From: Rhizobium sp. CIAT894
GTDB taxonomy: Bacteria > Pseudomonadota > Alphaproteobacteria > Rhizobiales > Rhizobiaceae
DNA: 64,000 nucleotides
Direction: 5' to 3'
Assembly (NCBI RefSeq): GCF_000172795.2
Contig: NZ_CP020947.1
Location: 2,483,001-2,547,000, forward strand
A program made the position numbers and the translations under genes. The first letter of the stretch is position 1. Each line of letters starts with the position of its first letter. The notes beneath the pieces are model-generated. The model searched no databases, was not told where the DNA came from, and saw nothing but the letters and a program-made list of their open reading frames with translations. This document shows positions 35,743 through 44,909 of this stretch, one piece after another.

Positions 35743-36180
35743 ATGAATTCACTCTGGCCGATCATCATCGGCGGCGTTTTGCCGGCGCTCTTCTGGGGCA
35801 TCACCGCCATCTTTCAGAAGCAGAGCGCCACGGCTGCCACCGGCTCCGCCGTCTATCTGATCGCCTTCGGCGTCGCCTGTGCACTGGCCGGCCTGATCGT
35901 CGCACTGATCTGGCGCCCCGCCCCCTGGACGGCCGAAGGTATTGGTTTTGCCGCCACCGCAGGCGCCTGCTTCGCTCTCGGCACCGGCCTGATCAGCTTC
36001 GCGCTTTTCGCCTATGGCGTCCCGGTCTCCAAACTGGCCCCGATCTGGAGCTGTAACGTACTGGTGACGCTGGCAGTCGGCGCTGTGTTTCTCGGCGAAG
36101 CCTCCGAGGTCAATCTGATGAAGCTTGCCGCCGGCACCCTGCTCATCCTCTCAGGCGCTCTGTTAGTCAGCAGTGCCTGA
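35743..36180 (+). CDS. Small EamA/DMT-superfamily membrane carrier (half-size)
   Basis: 145 residues with about five hydrophobic helices. GGVLPALFWGITAIFQKQSA and GVPVSKLAPIWSCNVLVTLAVGAVFLGE are the EamA-type repeat, and the protein is half the size of ordinary 10-helix EamA exporters, so it would work as a dimer. The start ATG 35743 uses AGGAG in the leader hairpin described at 35657-35739. Substrate unknown. Confidence 0.87.
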   Translation: MNSLWPIIIGGVLPALFWGITAIFQKQSATAATGSAVYLIAFGVACALAGLIVALIWRPAPWTAEGIGFAATAGACFALGTGLISFALFAYGVPVSKLAPIWSCNVLVTLAVGAVFLGEASEVNLMKLAAGTLLILSGALLVSSA

Positions 36181-36204
36181 GAGGAAGCCCTGGCAATGAG
36201 GCAA

Positions 36205-36630
36205 TCAATAAGAGATGAGGATTTCGCCAATTCTCGGCCGTTGCCTTATCACCAGCGGAATCGCGAAACCAACGTCAGCCTCGCCGGAAAAGATGTCGAC
36301 CGTCACTCGCCTGCCGGAGAAATTGATCCGCGATCGCGAATTCTTGAAGGAACAGGGATTGGTCCAGCAAGAGATGCTCAATTCACCATCCGCGCCCGAA
36401 CCCGAATACACGGTGATCGCCAGAGCGACGTTAGCATCGTTATAGCCGGTGAGTTGGCAGGCAGTGTCAGGAAAGCATGATACCTCAGCAGAGACGGGCT
36501 CTTTTCCATCGACCACCACGGCATAGGTAACCTTGATCGGACGGACAGCTTCCTGCGGCAAGCTTTCCTGCGGGACGGAGTAAAGGTGCAAGGCCACCGC
36601 GAAATGCCCAAGTACACGGCTGCCGATCAT
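36205..36630 (-). CDS. Hypothetical protein, possibly exported, 141 residues
   Basis: 141 residues; I do not recognise it. A short hydrophobic N-terminus (VLGHFAVALHLYSV) could be a poor signal peptide. The remainder is predicted beta-rich (VTYAVVVDGKEPVSAEVSC, VTVDIFSGEADVGFAIPLVI) with three cysteines, including one possible disulfide pair. No convincing ribosome binding site is seen for the ATG at 36630. A plus-strand frame overlaps it but is Arg/Pro-rich and implausible. Confidence 0.55.
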   Translation of the reverse strand: MIGSRVLGHFAVALHLYSVPQESLPQEAVRPIKVTYAVVVDGKEPVSAEVSCFPDTACQLTGYNDANVALAITVYSGSGADGELSISCWTNPCSFKNSRSRINFSGRRVTVDIFSGEADVGFAIPLVIRQRPRIGEILISY

Positions 36631-36772
36631 CCCATTGCCCCATGACTGATGATGTCATCCCTGGGCAAGGTTCATGGTGAAATTGCGGCGCCTCTTCAGC
36701 ACTGAACGTTGCTGCATTGCCGCTGGATTAGCTTTGTTGATATCCTGTTCCCACGCAATGCCGGAGCTCGAC

Positions 36773-37687
36773 ATGAACCCGCGACAATTGAAGACGTTCC
36801 TTGCGGTGACCCGACACGGAAATCTCACGCGCGCCGCTGCCGAGGTTAATCTCGCCCAGTCGAGCCTCAGCGACCAAATCCAGGCGTTGGAGGAAGAGCT
36901 CGGCGTAGAGCTTTTCCTGCGCTCTCGGCAGGGTGTCGTCCCGACAGCGGCGGGTGCGGCGCTGAAGACCTATGCGGAAGAAATCCTGACGCTGAACGAC
37001 GAGGCAAAAAGCGCCGTCCGTGCCGCCGCCGGCAACGCCCAACACTCCATCAGCGTGGGCACGCTTGAAACCATCGCCGCCGAAAGGCTGGCGCCCTGGC
37101 TGTCGCTCTTTGGCAAGCAGAACCCGGGCCTTGGCCTGAAGCTGAAGATCGGCGGCAGCGGCGAATTGCTTGCGCAATTGCAGGCGGGCTCGCTCGATGT
37201 CGCCTTCACCTTCGATCGTGGGGAGCAGGACCAGCGTTTCGCCATGCGCCAGGTCTCTAGCGAGCCACTGGTGCTGATCGCCGGCGGCAATGCGCGCGCC
37301 CTTCCACCCGAAAGTCTCGCGGCATTGAGCACTGCGCCCTTCATCGCCACCGAAGCCGGCTGCGTTTACCGCCACCTGTTCGACACCGCCTTTGGCGCGG
37401 CTGGTGTAGCTGCGCCGCCTATTGTCACGGAAGTCGACAGCATCGCGACAATCGTCCGCCTTGTCGCCTCTGGCGCAGGTTACGGGCTGGTCCCTCGTCT
37501 CGTGGTCGGGGCGCGCCGCGATATTGTCGAGCTGCCATGGCCAGGCGAACCACCCGCGGCAGCGCTGGTGATGATGTGGCGGCGCAGGCGCGTGCAGCCG
37601 CCGGCGCTCACCCTCCTGCTACAATCGGCAAGCGACGAACTCTCGCCGGTCAGACCAGCCGATGCCCGCCTTCGACATGCAGGATAG
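36773..37687 (+). CDS. LysR-family transcriptional regulator
   Basis: 304 residues: MNPRQLKTFLAVTRHGNLTR, VNLAQSSLSDQIQALEEELG (winged helix) and a full effector domain. The start is set at ATG 36773 with GGAG 6 nt upstream; the frame extends upstream from 36674 without LysR similarity. The 3' end overlaps the convergent SDR gene by 38 bp. Confidence 0.93.
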   Translation: MNPRQLKTFLAVTRHGNLTRAAAEVNLAQSSLSDQIQALEEELGVELFLRSRQGVVPTAAGAALKTYAEEILTLNDEAKSAVRAAAGNAQHSISVGTLETIAAERLAPWLSLFGKQNPGLGLKLKIGGSGELLAQLQAGSLDVAFTFDRGEQDQRFAMRQVSSEPLVLIAGGNARALPPESLAALSTAPFIATEAGCVYRHLFDTAFGAAGVAAPPIVTEVDSIATIVRLVASGAGYGLVPRLVVGARRDIVELPWPGEPPAAALVMMWRRRRVQPPALTLLLQSASDELSPVRPADARLRHAG

Positions 37688-38387
37688 TGCCGGTCGTGAA
37701 GCCATTGCCGATCAGGAAACGGATCGCGTCGGCAATATCCTCCGGCTGACCGACACGCCCTGCCGGCAGGCGCTGCGCCATCGCCTCCAGCGTCGCCTGC
37801 TTGGCGTCTCCGGCGACCAAGCTCCAGATCGGTGTATCGACCCATCCCGGCGATATGGCATTGACGCGGATCGGCGCCAGTTCGACGGCAAGCGCTCTGA
37901 CCAGGCCCTCGAGCGCCGCATTGACGGCTGCGACCACTGATCCGCGCGCTGCCGGCCGATAAGCCGCGACACCCGAGGTAAAGGTGATCGATCCTGACGG
38001 CGGCAGACGGGCCGCACCATATTTCGCCAGCAGCAGCGGCCCGTAAAACTTGCTCTCGACCACCCGTCGCGCTGCCGCAAGCTCGATCGACGGCAGCGGC
38101 TGGTAGGCCCCTTTGATATCGGCGGCCGTGCTGACGATATGGTCGACCGGTCCGCTCTCTCGAAACAGCGCCGCGACTTCCTCCTCCCGCGATATATCGA
38201 CGACATATGTCGCAAGCTTCGGATGCCCGCCCAGTTGTTGGTGCGCCATCGCGAGCCTGTCCCGGCTGCGTCCCGCAATCATTACCGACATCCCCTCATC
38301 GAGAAGGCGCCTGGCAAGCGCCTGCCCCATGCCGGAGCTGCCGCCGACGATTATCACCTTCGCATCTTCGATCCCGATAGCAGTCAT
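37650..38387 (-). CDS. SDR-family oxidoreductase lacking the catalytic Tyr/Lys
   Basis: 245 residues of Rossmann fold with the cofactor motif GGSSGMGQALA (residues 15-25) and the active-site serine region TFTSGVA (about 136-142). Where SDRs carry YxxxK, this protein reads VAAVN (152-156): Tyr is Val and Lys is Asn. Either it has another mechanism or it is a non-catalytic NAD(P)-binding protein. The C-terminal half is otherwise normal (RVNAISPGWVDTP). Start ATG 38387 follows AAAGGAGAAGTGAG. It is convergent with and overlaps the LysR gene, its probable regulator by position. Confidence 0.9.
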   Translation of the reverse strand: MTAIGIEDAKVIIVGGSSGMGQALARRLLDEGMSVMIAGRSRDRLAMAHQQLGGHPKLATYVVDISREEEVAALFRESGPVDHIVSTAADIKGAYQPLPSIELAAARRVVESKFYGPLLLAKYGAARLPPSGSITFTSGVAAYRPAARGSVVAAVNAALEGLVRALAVELAPIRVNAISPGWVDTPIWSLVAGDAKQATLEAMAQRLPAGRVGQPEDIADAIRFLIGNGFTTGTILHVEGGHRLV

Positions 38388-38494
38388 CTCACTTCTCCTT
38401 TGGGCTGGGAGAGCAGATGCCGCGAACCGAGGCGGAAGAAAAACGGAAGAAATCGATTGCATTATCGGGTTTTCCGATGATGCATTCGGAGCGA

Positions 38495-39256
38495 TCAGTT
38501 GCGCAGCCGGTAACCGGTCTTGAAGATCCAGCCGAGCGTTCCCAGGCAGATCGCCAGGAACACCGTGATCATCGCCAGGCTGATTGCCGGGTTGACGTCG
38601 GCGATCCCGTAGAAGCTCCAGCGGAAGCCGCTGACGAGATAGAGCACTGGATTGAGGTGGCTGACCGCCTGCCAGAACGGCGGCAGCATGTTGACCGAAT
38701 AGAAGCTGCCGCCGAGGAAGGTCAGCGGCGGTACGACCAGCATGGGAATGAGGTTCAGCTGCTCGAAATTGCCGGCCCAGATGCCGATCATGAACCCGAA
38801 CAGGCTGAAGGTGATCGCCGTCAGCAGAAAGAACAGGATCATCATGAAGGGATGCTCGATCCTGACATCGACAAAGAAATTGGCGGTGAGAAGGATGATG
38901 AAGCCGATGATCATGCCCTTGGTCGCCGCTGCCCCGACATAACCGATCAGGATTTCAGTCATCGCCACCGGCGCCGAAAGCACCTCGTAGATCGTGCCGG
39001 TGAACTTCGGGAAATAGATGCCGAAGGAGCCGTTGCTGATGCACTGGCCGAGCAGCGTCAGCATGATCAGGCCGGGCGTGATGAAAGCGCCGTAGGAGAC
39101 CCCCTCCACCTCCTGGATGCGTGAACCGATCGCGGCACCGAAGACGATGAAATAGAGCGATGTCGAGATGACGGGTGAGATGACGCTCTGCAGCAGCGTG
39201 CGGCGGGTGCGGGCCATCTCGAAGAAATAGATGGATTTGATCGCTTCGACGTTCAT
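38495..39256 (-). CDS. ABC-2 type transporter permease
   Basis: 253 residues, six membrane helices. [39 protein letters not shown] and [20 protein letters not shown] are the ABC-2 membrane-domain blocks (YadH/NodJ-like). It overlaps the ATPase gene by 4 bp. It probably exports a lipid-linked or hydrophobic compound; the substrate is unknown. Confidence 0.93.
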   Translation of the reverse strand: MNVEAIKSIYFFEMARTRRTLLQSVISPVISTSLYFIVFGAAIGSRIQEVEGVSYGAFITPGLIMLTLLGQCISNGSFGIYFPKFTGTIYEVLSAPVAMTEILIGYVGAAATKGMIIGFIILLTANFFVDVRIEHPFMMILFFLLTAITFSLFGFMIGIWAGNFEQLNLIPMLVVPPLTFLGGSFYSVNMLPPFWQAVSHLNPVLYLVSGFRWSFYGIADVNPAISLAMITVFLAICLGTLGWIFKTGYRLRN

Positions 39257-40179
39257 TTGCCCGCTCCCACCAGCGCTACGAAGATGTCTTCGAGCGAACT
39301 CTGCCGCGTCGAGAGATCCTTGAAATGGATGTTGTTCTCACCGAGTCGGGTCAGGAGTGCCGCGATGCTCTCCTGCTCGTTGTCGGCGTCGAAATCGTAG
39401 GTCAGCCGGCTGCCGTCCGCTTCCAGCGTCAGTCCGTTGCCGGCAAAACAATCCGGAAGCCGTTCGAGCGGTTCGGCGAGATCGAGAATGAGTTGCTTGC
39501 GGCCGAGCTTGGCCATCAGCGCCGCCTTGTCTTCGACAAGCAGCAATTGCCCGCCATTGATGACGCCGACACGATCGGCGATCTCCTCGGCTTCTTCGAT
39601 ATAGTGGGTGGTCAGGATGATGGTGACGCCCGAGGTTCGAAGCTCCTGAACGACATTCCACATGTCCTTGCGCAGCGTCACGTCGACTCCGGCTGTGGGT
39701 TCGTCGAGGAAAAGAATATCCGGCTCATGCGACAGCGCCTTGGCGATCAGCACCCGGCGCTTCATGCCGCCGGAAAGCTGGCGCAGCATGTTGTCCTTCT
39801 TGTCCCAGAGCGAAAGCGCGCGCAGCACCTTCTCGATATGGGCCGGATTGGCCTTCTTGCCGTGCAGCCCCCGCGAAAAACTCACCGTATTGAACACCGT
39901 CTCGAACTGATCGGTGGTCAGTTCCTGCGGCACCAGCCCGATCATCCCGCGCGTGGCGCGAAAATCCTTGACGACGTCGTGGCCTGCGACCAGCACCTGG
40001 CCGCCGCTCGGATTGGCGATACCGCAGATGATCGAGATCAGAGTCGTCTTGCCCGCGCCGTTCGGCCCGAGCAGCGCCAGGATCTCGCCCTTTTCGACAG
40101 TGAGATTGATGCCTTTCAGGGCCTCGAACCCGTTGGCATAAGTCTTTGTGAGGTTCTGAACGGAAATAATGGGGGCCAT
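39253..40179 (-). CDS. ABC-2 transporter ATP-binding protein
   Basis: 308 residues. Walker [11 protein letters not shown]-loop [12 protein letters not shown], signature LSGGMKRRV, Walker [13 protein letters not shown] and switch His in [10 protein letters not shown] are all intact; a C-terminal regulatory part of about 80 residues follows (YadG/CcmA-type). ATG 40179 is preceded by a rhizobial-type promoter at 40219-40246, giving a leader of about 33 nt. A longer upstream reading is not needed. Translationally coupled to the permease. Confidence 0.95.
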   Translation of the reverse strand: MAPIISVQNLTKTYANGFEALKGINLTVEKGEILALLGPNGAGKTTLISIICGIANPSGGQVLVAGHDVVKDFRATRGMIGLVPQELTTDQFETVFNTVSFSRGLHGKKANPAHIEKVLRALSLWDKKDNMLRQLSGGMKRRVLIAKALSHEPDILFLDEPTAGVDVTLRKDMWNVVQELRTSGVTIILTTHYIEEAEEIADRVGVINGGQLLLVEDKAALMAKLGRKQLILDLAEPLERLPDCFAGNGLTLEADGSRLTYDFDADNEQESIAALLTRLGENNIHFKDLSTRQSSLEDIFVALVGAGK

Positions 40180-40218
40180 GCAGGACTCTTGCGGATTCGG
40201 AAGGTATTTCGGCCCGCT

Positions 40219-40246
40219 ATATAGTTCGTCTGTGACGCTTTGACAT
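40219..40246 (-). promoter_or_regulatory. Sigma-70-type promoter of the ABC-2 exporter operon
   Basis: On the minus strand, ATGTCA (40246-40241), a 16-bp spacer and CTATAT (40224-40219), the latter identical to the rhizobial -10 consensus, about 40 bp upstream of the ATPase start. Confidence 0.5.
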
Positions 40247-40577
40247 CCTTCGGGAACATGAACACTGCATTCACACAGCACCAACACCGTCACCAACGAC
40301 TACGAGGTCACAGCACAGTGATATCGCCGCGGCAGCCGATCTTGCTGTGAAAAGAAAGTCATGGCCGGCTTGGAATGTCATCGTCCGGTGATATTCATGC
40401 CCGATAAGAGAGCCGAGGCATGCAGCGGCATCCGCCCCGCCGCCCATTCCTTTGCGGAGCCGTCTTCCCGGCGTTCTCGTTGCGCCCTTTTCCGCTGCCT
40501 CGCATGTAATGAAAGTTATTGTCAGTCACCAAGTGCTTGGAACCGGCCAGTATCCCCTGTTCAGCCGCGTTCGTCTT

Positions 40578-40607
40578 AAGCCGGCCTCTGCGCCGGCTTT
40601 TCTTTTT
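40578..40607 (+). terminator. Orphan Rho-independent terminator, possible small RNA 3' end
   Basis: AAGCCGGC (40578-40585) pairs with GCCGGCTT (40592-40599), followed by TTCTTTTT. No plus-strand protein gene lies upstream for several hundred bp, so an sRNA transcribed across about 40480-40607 is possible. Confidence 0.55.
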
Positions 40608-40646
40608 ATGGCGGGAAGCGTCGGGATGAACATCCCCCTCGAAGGG

Positions 40647-40689
40647 CCGGCCTCATCCTTCGACGCCCCTTCGGTCAGGATGAGGCCGG
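40647..40689. repeat. 13-bp perfect inverted repeat
   Basis: CCGGCCTCATCCT (40647-40659) and AGGATGAGGCCGG (40677-40689) around a 17-bp loop; the CATCCT/AGGATG ends resemble rhizobial intergenic palindromes. A second hairpin (GCTCGCC 40702-40708, GGCGAGC 40714-40720) adjoins the xylosidase stop and may terminate that operon. Confidence 0.6.
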
Positions 40690-40725
40690 AGAAAGGTCAC
40701 GGCTCGCCTCACCGGCGAGCGGAAC

Positions 40726-42339
40726 TCACAATTCATCGTAATTGAACCAATCGAAATCCGCCGTCTTCCCTCGTCCTGACGTGTCGAAGGCAAACACGCC
40801 GGCGAAGGCGCCGGTGAAGGAGCCGTGTTCGCCGCGCCCGCCCTCGTCGGAAATCACACCGGCGTCGAGGACCGGGCCGATCGGCTGCCAGGCGCCCTTC
40901 CCCTCGGTCTGCCAGAAACATTGCAGGTCGTTCTCGCGAATTTCCATGGCGAGCTGGACACGCCCCTCGGCGGCAATGGCGACGCCGCTTTCGGCGGGGA
41001 AGCTGAGGCGTCCGTTCGGATAGTCGCCGTTGCAGGAGAGGATCGTCACGCAGCGGCCGAGTGTTTCATGCAGCGTCACGGCGACGGCGTGGAACTTGTG
41101 ACGATTGTAATAATGCGTCAGCCCGGCGACCTGCTGATAGGTGTCGGGCGCGAATTCGACCACGGTCTCGACACGGAAGCTGTGATGTTCCTGTCGGCGG
41201 GCGACCAGCGACTGCTCGAACCAGGAACCGATACTCTCGCGTGCAATCAGACGCAGATGGCCGGGACGATCCGTCAGGTTGAAGATGCGCGCGGGTTCGG
41301 GCGTGCGCAGCCACTGGAAATCGGCCGGCAATGTGGCGCCATCGAAGCTGTATTCACTGCGCATCGGCTTTTCCACCGGCACAGCACCAAACAGGCCCGG
41401 CACATCGACATCGGGCACCGAGGTGCCGTTTTCGAGATAAAGCCAGTCATCACCGCGCCAGACGCATTTCTGCAAGCTGGTCTCTCGCCCCAGCGTACAG
41501 CGCCGCTTCGGCGGCAGCGGCCGGCCGCAGAGATGGGTATGATAGGCCTCGCCATCAGGCGTTTCGACATATTGGCCATGCCCCGCCCGCTGCAGCACCG
41601 CACCAGGATGATCCTTGGAGGTGATGAGGTGCGTGTTCGGATGCATCTCATAAGGCCCTTCGATGAGGCGCGAGCGAGCCATGGTGACGGCGTGGTCGTA
41701 GCCGGTACCACCCTCGGCGGTCGTCAGATAATACCAGCCGTTGCGCTTGAAGAGATGCGGCCCCTCGACGAGGCCGAGCGGACTGCCGGCGAAGATATTG
41801 CGGATCGGGCCCTTGAGCGCCTTCGTTGCCGGGTCCCATTCCTGCATCAGGATGCCGTCGAAAGCCGGTGATTTCGGCGAGCCGCCATAGCTCTCGGTGC
41901 GGTGGTTCCACTGCATGTTGACGAACCATTTGCGGCCGTCGTCGTCGTGGAAGAGCGAGGGATCGAAGCCGGGGGAATTGACATAGACGGGATCCGACCA
42001 TTCGGCCTCGATCGAGGGCGCGGTGACGATGTAGTTCGGCGCGTCCTTGAAACTGCCATCGAAACGCTTGACGTCGGTGTAGACGAGCCAAAACTGGCCA
42101 TCGGCATAGGAAAGACACGGAGCCCAGATGCCGCAGCTATCCGGATTGCCCCGCATGTCGAGCTGCGAGGCGCGCTCCAGCGGCCGTCGCACCAGCGTCC
42201 AGTTCACGAGATCCTTGGAATGGTGGATCTGCACGCCGGGATACCATTCGAAGGTGGAGGTGGCGATGTAATAATCGTCACCGACGCGGCAGATTGAGGG
42301 ATCGGGATTGAACCCGGGCAGGATGGGATTGCGGATCAT
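40726..42339 (-). CDS. xynB: GH43 beta-xylosidase / alpha-arabinofuranosidase
   Basis: 537 residues. An N-terminal five-bladed propeller carries NPILPGFNPDPSICRVGDDY with the catalytic base Asp13, SPGFDPSLFHDDDG with the pKa-modulating Asp, and GLVEGPHLFKRNGWYYL with the catalytic acid Glu. A C-terminal beta-sandwich starts near residue 340 (GH43 subfamily with DUF1349-like domain). No signal peptide, so it acts in the cytoplasm on imported xylo-oligosaccharides. It is the last gene of the sugar operon that begins at 52.8 kb. Confidence 0.94.
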   Translation of the reverse strand: MIRNPILPGFNPDPSICRVGDDYYIATSTFEWYPGVQIHHSKDLVNWTLVRRPLERASQLDMRGNPDSCGIWAPCLSYADGQFWLVYTDVKRFDGSFKDAPNYIVTAPSIEAEWSDPVYVNSPGFDPSLFHDDDGRKWFVNMQWNHRTESYGGSPKSPAFDGILMQEWDPATKALKGPIRNIFAGSPLGLVEGPHLFKRNGWYYLTTAEGGTGYDHAVTMARSRLIEGPYEMHPNTHLITSKDHPGAVLQRAGHGQYVETPDGEAYHTHLCGRPLPPKRRCTLGRETSLQKCVWRGDDWLYLENGTSVPDVDVPGLFGAVPVEKPMRSEYSFDGATLPADFQWLRTPEPARIFNLTDRPGHLRLIARESIGSWFEQSLVARRQEHHSFRVETVVEFAPDTYQQVAGLTHYYNRHKFHAVAVTLHETLGRCVTILSCNGDYPNGRLSFPAESGVAIAAEGRVQLAMEIRENDLQCFWQTEGKGAWQPIGPVLDAGVISDEGGRGEHGSFTGAFAGVFAFDTSGRGKTADFDWFNYDEL

Positions 42340-42396
42340 GGACAGGCTCCCCAGATTATTGTGGTACGTACGTCAGGATGGATGCGGTTACCTCGC

Positions 42397-42429
42397 CTCC
42401 CTCTTCTCCCCAGCGGGGAGAAGAGGGAG
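42397..42429. repeat. Perfect 15-bp palindrome between xynB and the aldo/keto reductase gene
   Basis: CTCCCTCTTCTCCCC (42397-42411), loop AGC, GGGGAGAAGAGGGAG (42415-42429). This type of palindrome recurs in rhizobial intergenic regions; here it sits inside the operon and could stabilise or attenuate the transcript. Confidence 0.75.
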
Positions 42430-42452
42430 CAAGCCGCACTCCCGCCTCTCTC

Positions 42453-43484
42453 CTAATCCCGCTCCGCCGACTTAGCCCAAAGATTGATATCAGCCTCCTT
42501 GGCATAGACATCGATCTCCGCAAGCTCCTCGGCCGAAAATTCAAGATTATCCAGCGCCTTGACGCAATCGACGATCTGAGAGGAACGGCTGGCGCCGATC
42601 AGCGCTGAGGTCACGCGTCCGCCGCGCAGCACCCAGGCAATCGCCATCTGCGCCAGCGTCTGGCCGCGCTTTTCGGCGATCCCATTGAGCTTCCTGATAT
42701 TGTCGATGATCGAAGGGCGGATGAAATCGCGCTTGAGGAAATGGTTCTGCGCCGCTCGGCTGTCGTCGGGAATGCCGGCGAGATATTTGGTCGTCAGCAT
42801 GCCCTGAGCAAGCGGCGAGAACACGATCGAGCCCATGCCGACATCGTCGAGCGTATCGAGCAGTTTGTCATCCTCGACCCAGCGGTTGAGCATCGAATAG
42901 CTCGGCTGATGGATCAGGCACGGCGTGCCGAGATCCTTCAGAATTTTTGCGGCTTCGCGCGAGCGTTGCGAATTATAGGAGGAGATGCCGACATAGAGCG
43001 CCCGGCCGGAGCGGACGATATGATCGAGCGCACCGCAGGTCTCTTCCAGCGGCGTTTCCGGGTCGAAGCGATGCGAATAGAAGATATCGACATAGTCGAG
43101 GCCCATACGCTTCAGGCTCTGGTCGCAGGAGGCGATCAGGTACTTGCGGCTGCCCCACTCGCCATAAGGGCCTGGCCACATGTCATAGCCTGCCTTGGAG
43201 GAGATGATCAGTTCGTCGCGAAGCCCGGAAAATTCGGTGCGCAGGATCTCGCCGAAGGCGGTCTCGGCGCTGCCGGGAGGCGGGCCATAGTTGTTGGCGA
43301 GGTCGAAATGGGTGATGCCGAGATCGAAAGCCGTGCGGCACATGTCGATCTTGCGGTCATGCGGCGTGTCGCCGCCGAAATTGTGCCAGAGGCCGAGGGA
43401 AACGGCCGGCAGCATCAGGCCGGAACGGCCCGTGCGGTTATATTTCATCTTCGAATAACGGTCCGCGGCGGGTTGCCAGCTCAT
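42453..43484 (-). CDS. mgrA: Aldo/keto reductase, YghZ/MgrA type
   Basis: 343 residues. GLWHNFGGDTPHDRK, FDLANNYGPPPGSAE (catalytic Asp/Tyr), ISSKAGYDMWPGPYGEWGSR, YVDIFYSHRFDPETPLEE (His) and SALIGASRSSQIVDCV are characteristic of the E. coli YghZ (L-glyceraldehyde 3-phosphate reductase) group. Position between a sugar dehydrogenase and a xylosidase suggests a reductase acting on sugars released by the operon enzymes; this is inference. A palindrome follows its stop. Confidence 0.92.
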   Translation of the reverse strand: MSWQPAADRYSKMKYNRTGRSGLMLPAVSLGLWHNFGGDTPHDRKIDMCRTAFDLGITHFDLANNYGPPPGSAETAFGEILRTEFSGLRDELIISSKAGYDMWPGPYGEWGSRKYLIASCDQSLKRMGLDYVDIFYSHRFDPETPLEETCGALDHIVRSGRALYVGISSYNSQRSREAAKILKDLGTPCLIHQPSYSMLNRWVEDDKLLDTLDDVGMGSIVFSPLAQGMLTTKYLAGIPDDSRAAQNHFLKRDFIRPSIIDNIRKLNGIAEKRGQTLAQMAIAWVLRGGRVTSALIGASRSSQIVDCVKALDNLEFSAEELAEIDVYAKEADINLWAKSAERD

Positions 43485-43514
43485 CTGAATGTCTCCTTAA
43501 AATATCTCTATGAT

Positions 43515-43720
43515 CGTCATGCTCGGCCTTGTGCCGAGCATCTGCCGTGCTCTCGATAGATCCTCGTGACAAGCCCGAGCGCGCGAGAACTATTGGAACA
43601 AGCGCGCTGATCCGGCAAGCGAACGCGCGAGCTCCTGACGGCTTCAAGAGTGCCCGCGACCAATCGATGCCGAGCATTCGCCGCCTGGTTGCAGATCCTC
43701 GGCACAAGGCCGAGGATGAC
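43515..43720. repeat. RIME-like palindromic element, expanded
   Basis: The left arm at 43515-43544 (itself a hairpin, CTCGGCCTTGTGCCGAG core) and the right arm at 43691-43720 (CTCGGCACAAGGCCGAG core) are inverse copies differing at only two compensating positions. About 145 bp lie between them, including a further partial copy near 43669. It occupies most of the 283-bp gap between the Gfo/Idh/MocA gene and the aldo/keto reductase gene. Confidence 0.7.
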
Positions 43721-43767
43721 GTTCGGAGGGCGCACTTGGCGATCAGCAGACCTCAGGCGATACGTTA

Positions 43768-44901
43768 TCACCTCAACAACGCCTGCGCCTCTTCGATGCC
43801 GAGCGCGGCCGGCTGCGTGCAAGTCGTCGTGAGCTCGATGAAACGGCCCTCCGCGCCCGACTTCAGGATCGACGTCATGACGTCGACGCCGTGCAGCGTG
43901 CGGTCGAGCGAGCAGCGCGCGTCGCGGCCTTCGATCAGTGCCATCGCCATATCGGCAAGGCCGGCCGTGCGGTAGTTGGCGCGCGCCCCGTTCGGGTTTT
44001 CCTGGTTGATCTTGCCGAAGGGATGCTCCCATTCCTCAAGCGGCTTGATCTCCTTGTCGCGGCCGCTGGCCTCGACGGTGCCGCCGAAGAAGTTCGGATC
44101 CGGCACGTAAAGCGAGCCGTCGGTGCCGTAGAGTTCCATATTGGCATGACGATGCGACCACACATCCCAGCTCGCCGTCAGCGTCACGGTAGCGCCGTTG
44201 ACGAATTCGAGCAGCGCCTGGATCGTCGTCGGCGTCTTGACCGGGATGATCTCGCCATTGCGCGGCTCGCTGGTGATGGTGCGGGTCGGCGACGCCATCG
44301 AGGTCATGGCGCCGACGCGTTTGACCGGGCCGATCAGGTTGATCAGATTGGCAATGTAATAGGGGCCGAGATCGAGGATCGGGCCGCCGCCCGGCAGGAA
44401 GAAGAAATCCGGGTTCGGATGCCACATCTCCATCCCCGGGCTCATGACGTAGCAGGCGCCCGAAGTAACCCGGCCGATGCCGCCATCGTCGATGAACTTG
44501 CGGGCGAGCTGATGAGCGCCGCCGAGGAAGGTGTCGGGCGCGCAGCCGACGGCAAGATTCTTCGCCTTGGCGATTCGGCGAAGCTCCTCGCCCTGTTCCA
44601 GCGAAAGGACCAGCGGCTTTTCGGAATAGACATGCTTGCCGGCTTCGAGGATTGCCTTCGACACCGGAAAATGCGCGTCGGGGATCGTCAGGTTGACGAC
44701 GACGTCGATCTCGTCATTGGCGAGAAGCTCCTCGATCGTCTGCGCTTTGACGCCATATTCCTTGGCGCGCGCCTCGGCCGCCTGCAGGTTGATATCGGCG
44801 CAAGCCAGCACCTTCAGCCCCTTGAAGAGCGGTGCCAGCGAAAAATAGGTGGTGGAGATGTTGCCGCATCCGATGATGCCGACGCCAAGTTCCCTGGTCA
44901 T
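43768..44901 (-). CDS. Gfo/Idh/MocA-family sugar dehydrogenase
   Basis: 377 residues. The NAD(P)-binding Rossmann part has GVGIIGCGNISTTYFSLAP; HVYSEKPLVLSLEQGEEL carries the conserved EKP catalytic lysine; GGGPILDLGPYYIANLINLI gives the second-domain signature with Asp/Tyr. ATG 44901 has GAGG 7 nt upstream; a TTG 12 bp earlier is also in frame. It lies 8 bp after the isomerase stop. Likely oxidises a pyranose product of the operon. Confidence 0.93.
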   Translation of the reverse strand: MTRELGVGIIGCGNISTTYFSLAPLFKGLKVLACADINLQAAEARAKEYGVKAQTIEELLANDEIDVVVNLTIPDAHFPVSKAILEAGKHVYSEKPLVLSLEQGEELRRIAKAKNLAVGCAPDTFLGGAHQLARKFIDDGGIGRVTSGACYVMSPGMEMWHPNPDFFFLPGGGPILDLGPYYIANLINLIGPVKRVGAMTSMASPTRTITSEPRNGEIIPVKTPTTIQALLEFVNGATVTLTASWDVWSHRHANMELYGTDGSLYVPDPNFFGGTVEASGRDKEIKPLEEWEHPFGKINQENPNGARANYRTAGLADMAMALIEGRDARCSLDRTLHGVDVMTSILKSGAEGRFIELTTTCTQPAALGIEEAQALLR

Positions 44902-44909
44902 GATGTGCC

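Larger units (their letters stand above)
40180..40725. other. Intergenic region with promoter, orphan terminator and palindromes
   Basis: The 546 bp separate the divergently read ABC ATPase from the 3' end of the xylosidase gene. They contain a minus-strand promoter, a plus-strand terminator at 40578-40607 with no plus-strand gene upstream of it, a 13-bp inverted repeat (40647-40689) and a hairpin (40702-40720). No protein gene is convincing. Confidence 0.45.
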
